Part shown: piece after piece, positions 62,667 through 64,000 of the stretch
Layout of the letters: each line of letters starts with the position of its first letter
Numbering within the stretch: position 1 is the stretch's first letter
Assembly (NCBI RefSeq): GCF_900141905.1
Contig: NZ_FQZF01000015.1
Span: forward strand, 62,001-126,000
DNA length: 64,000 nucleotides
Source of the DNA: Muricoccus roseus
Lineage (GTDB): Bacteria; Pseudomonadota; Alphaproteobacteria; Acetobacterales; Acetobacteraceae
Reading direction: 5' to 3'
Made by a program: the position numbers and the translations under genes
The notes under the pieces: generated by a model
Told to the model about the DNA's origin: nothing
What the model saw: only the letters and a program-made list of their open reading frames with translations
Database searches by the model: none

Positions 62667-62995
62667 AGGATCACCGCCTCGAAGGGTGGCAGCAGGTCCG
62701 GCGTCTCGAATTCCAGCACCCAGAGGTCCGGGTCGCGCTTCACCTGGCGCGCCACATAGGCGTCCACCGTCGCGTCATCGACCGGCGCCGCGCCTGTGGC
62801 GCGCAGCCAGGCCGGGCGGCCCATCGCGTCCCGGGTCTGGGAGAGCGCGACCAGCCCTTCCCGGCCACGCAGCACGCAGAGAATGCCGCCGCTGTCCGGA
62901 TCGCCCTTTCGCAGCACTGTGCCCGGGCGCCCGGCGGCATCCCCCATGCGCAGCGCCATCGAGGCCCAAAGGCCTGTCTTCACCCGTGCTTCCAT
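62663..62995 (-). CDS. DUF1491 family protein
   Basis: 110-residue protein of the alphaproteobacterial DUF1491 family. Core blocks: EARVKTGLWASMALRMGDAA, VLRKGDPDSGGILCVLRGRE, DARGRPxW-like DAMGRPAWLRATG, and the C-terminal RDPDLWVLEFETPDLLPPF. The function is unknown; members are cytoplasmic and often near peptidoglycan-remodelling genes. ATG at 62995 matches the family start; the longer in-frame reading to 63088 adds low-complexity residues. Confidence 0.82.
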   Translation of the reverse strand: MEARVKTGLWASMALRMGDAAGRPGTVLRKGDPDSGGILCVLRGREGLVALSQTRDAMGRPAWLRATGAAPVDDATVDAYVARQVKRDPDLWVLEFETPDLLPPFEAVIL

Positions 62996-63121
62996 GCTGC
63001 ACCCGTGCCACGCCGCGCCCGCCGCGCGAAGGGGGCTTGATGCAGAGCCGCGCCCACGCCATTCCATCGCCCGCCCGCCCGCGTTCATGCGGCCGAAACC
63101 CCGAATTCCGGAAGTACCCTC

Positions 63122-63385
63122 ATGGCCGCCCAGACGCCGCCGAAGTCCGGCACCGCCCCCCGCATGACCGATGCCCAGCGCGCCTATGAGGCCCGGCGCG
63201 CCGCCAAGGCCGGCATGACGCTGGAGAAGTGGCTGGCCGCCAAGGAGAAGGAGCGGGAGGAGGAGCGCCGCGCCGCCACCCAGGACACGGCCCGCCGCGC
63301 CACCGAGACCTCGCCGGCGAAGAAGCGCGGCTTCTTCCAGCGCCTGCTGGAGAAGGCGCAGCAGCCGCTGAAGGGCTCGCGCTGA
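63122..63385 (+). CDS. Hypothetical small charged protein, 87 residues
   Basis: Lys/Arg/Glu/Ala-rich, mostly helical: AQRAYEARRAAKAGMTLEKW, then LAAKEKEREEERRAATQDTA and a C-terminal FFQRLLEKAQQPLKGSR. The AYEARRAAKAGMTLEKWLA segment resembles DNA- or membrane-binding amphipathic helices in small alphaproteobacterial proteins of unknown function. No cysteines, no signal. ATG at 63122. The next ORF begins at its stop codon in another frame. Confidence 0.6.
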   Translation: MAAQTPPKSGTAPRMTDAQRAYEARRAAKAGMTLEKWLAAKEKEREEERRAATQDTARRATETSPAKKRGFFQRLLEKAQQPLKGSR

Positions 63386-63912
63386 GATCCGACGGGCTGG
63401 TCGCGGCGCATGCCGATTGGTCCGCCCCGGCCCTCGCCGGCGGCGAGCCGTATCGGCTCTGGCCTTTCGAGGGGCCGCTGCACGGGCTCCTCGCCCCTGG
63501 CTCGGCCGTGCTGGCCGAAACCTATCCGGCCGAGGCGATGCGGCAGCTCGGCATCCGGCTCCCCGGCAGCAAGCGGTCCCGGCCGGCCCGCCTGGCGGCC
63601 GCCAGCCCCCTTCATGCGGGCATGGCGGGGCTGAGGCTTCTCCCCGCGCCCGCCCTGGCCGCCGAGATCGCTGGCGGATTCGGCGCGGATGCGGCCGGGG
63701 AGGACCGGTTCGACAGCCTTCTCGGCCTGCTCTGCCTTGTTTCCGTGATCGAGGGTGCGCGGCCGGATTTCATCCCGGACGACCCCTGGATCCGGCGCTG
63801 GGAGCGCTGGGTTCTCGGGCAGACCGCCCTGCCCCGCCCTTCCGCTCCGAAGGCGGGGTCACCATATGGGGAGGGCATCGGGAGCCACGATGTGACCCCG
63901 CGCCTGCCATAA
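63382..63912 (+). pseudogene. DUF429-like fragment lacking its N-terminal part
   Basis: Open frame of about 176 residues whose sequence reads as the middle and end of a DUF429-type predicted nuclease: EPYRLWPFEGPLHGLLAPGS, VLAETYPAEAMRQLG, GSKRSRPARL, and a C-terminal RRWERWVLGQT (family form EGWILG). DUF429 proteins normally start with a strand carrying a catalytic Asp (GVDxS); no such segment lies upstream. The frame has no ATG, GTG or TTG between the upstream gene and this region other than one inside that gene (63229). A CTG at 63382 could start translation; otherwise this is a truncated remnant. Confidence 0.5.
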
Positions 63913-63970
63913 TCCGGCACCGGTTCGCGGCCAGACTGCTCCCACTGACCAGCCCTGGAGGGCCCATTCG

Positions 63971-64000
63971 ATGAACAAGTTCCGAGGCCTCGTCCTGGCC
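63971..64000 (+). CDS. Start of a gene cut by the window edge
   Basis: ATG at 63971 with GGAGGG eight bases upstream opens MNKFRGLVLA, which looks like the beginning of a signal peptide. Only ten codons are visible, so nothing more can be said. Confidence 0.5.
   Translation, partial: MNKFRGLVLA

Overview
The window is high-GC (roughly 70 percent by eye) bacterial chromosome with densely packed genes on both strands. Gene content and order point to an alphaproteobacterium, most likely an Acetobacteraceae member of the Roseomonas type. The main pointers are the long minus-strand run yebC-ruvC-ruvA-ruvB-ybgC-tolQ-tolR-tolA-tolB-pal-cpoB-tilS-ftsH-folP-glmM, the zapA / 6S RNA / 5-formyl-THF cyclo-ligase arrangement, and families common in that group (DUF2585, DUF1491, Bug-type binding proteins). 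The taxonomic call is inference; no rRNA gene is present. I found no tRNA, rRNA, CRISPR array, prophage or transposase gene.

Layout. 1-4.3 kb: a PEP-CTERM protein, then a dipeptide-type ABC operon (binding protein plus two permeases, no ATPase). 4.6-15.3 kb: a PhoX-like phosphatase, a BisC-type molybdoenzyme, a Tat-exported SDR, DUF2585, an O-antigen-ligase-like protein, an MFS carrier and SerC. 15.8-35.8 kb: an AI-2E-family permease, thiD-glmM, an SGNH hydrolase coupled to folP, ftsH, tilS, the Tol-Pal cluster with YbgC, an orphan metal-chelate-type binding protein, the RuvCAB resolvase genes and YebC. 36-45 kb: a PPOX flavoprotein with ArfB, a homocysteine methyltransferase, DUF4337, a large MscS channel, a YmdB-type phosphoesterase, Fau, a 6S RNA candidate, ZapA and a coiled-coil partner. 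45-54 kb: DUF2000/AraC pair, class I aldolase, a ThiE-like protein, an FkbM methyltransferase, DUF533, and a membrane protein with a degenerate GGDEF domain. 52-62 kb: EpmA and KamA/EpmB (divergent), a Bug binding protein, EF-P, SuhB, a soluble histidine kinase and a three-gene ExbB/MotA-OmpA envelope module. 62-64 kb: small conserved proteins and a truncated DUF429 gene.

Seven copies of one intergenic repeat of about 250-290 bp lie at 4.3, 6.7, 15.5, 19.2, 39.0, 44.9 and 62.2 kb. Each is a chain of hairpins. One stem shows two compensatory base-pair changes in the 62 kb copy, and one end has a conserved motif that is mirrored at the other end in at least two copies. This looks like a MITE-like family, and it is the strongest undescribed structure I can see.

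Functional themes. Envelope integrity: Tol-Pal with an unusually proline-rich TolA, FtsH, MscS, GlmM, and the ExbB-OmpA module whose OmpA partner carries a coiled coil of about 380 residues with 14-residue repeats. Translation: EF-P with both of its lysine-modifying enzymes, ArfB, TilS (with an altered PP-loop) and YebC. DNA repair: RuvABC. Cofactors: FolP, Fau, ThiD and ThiE.
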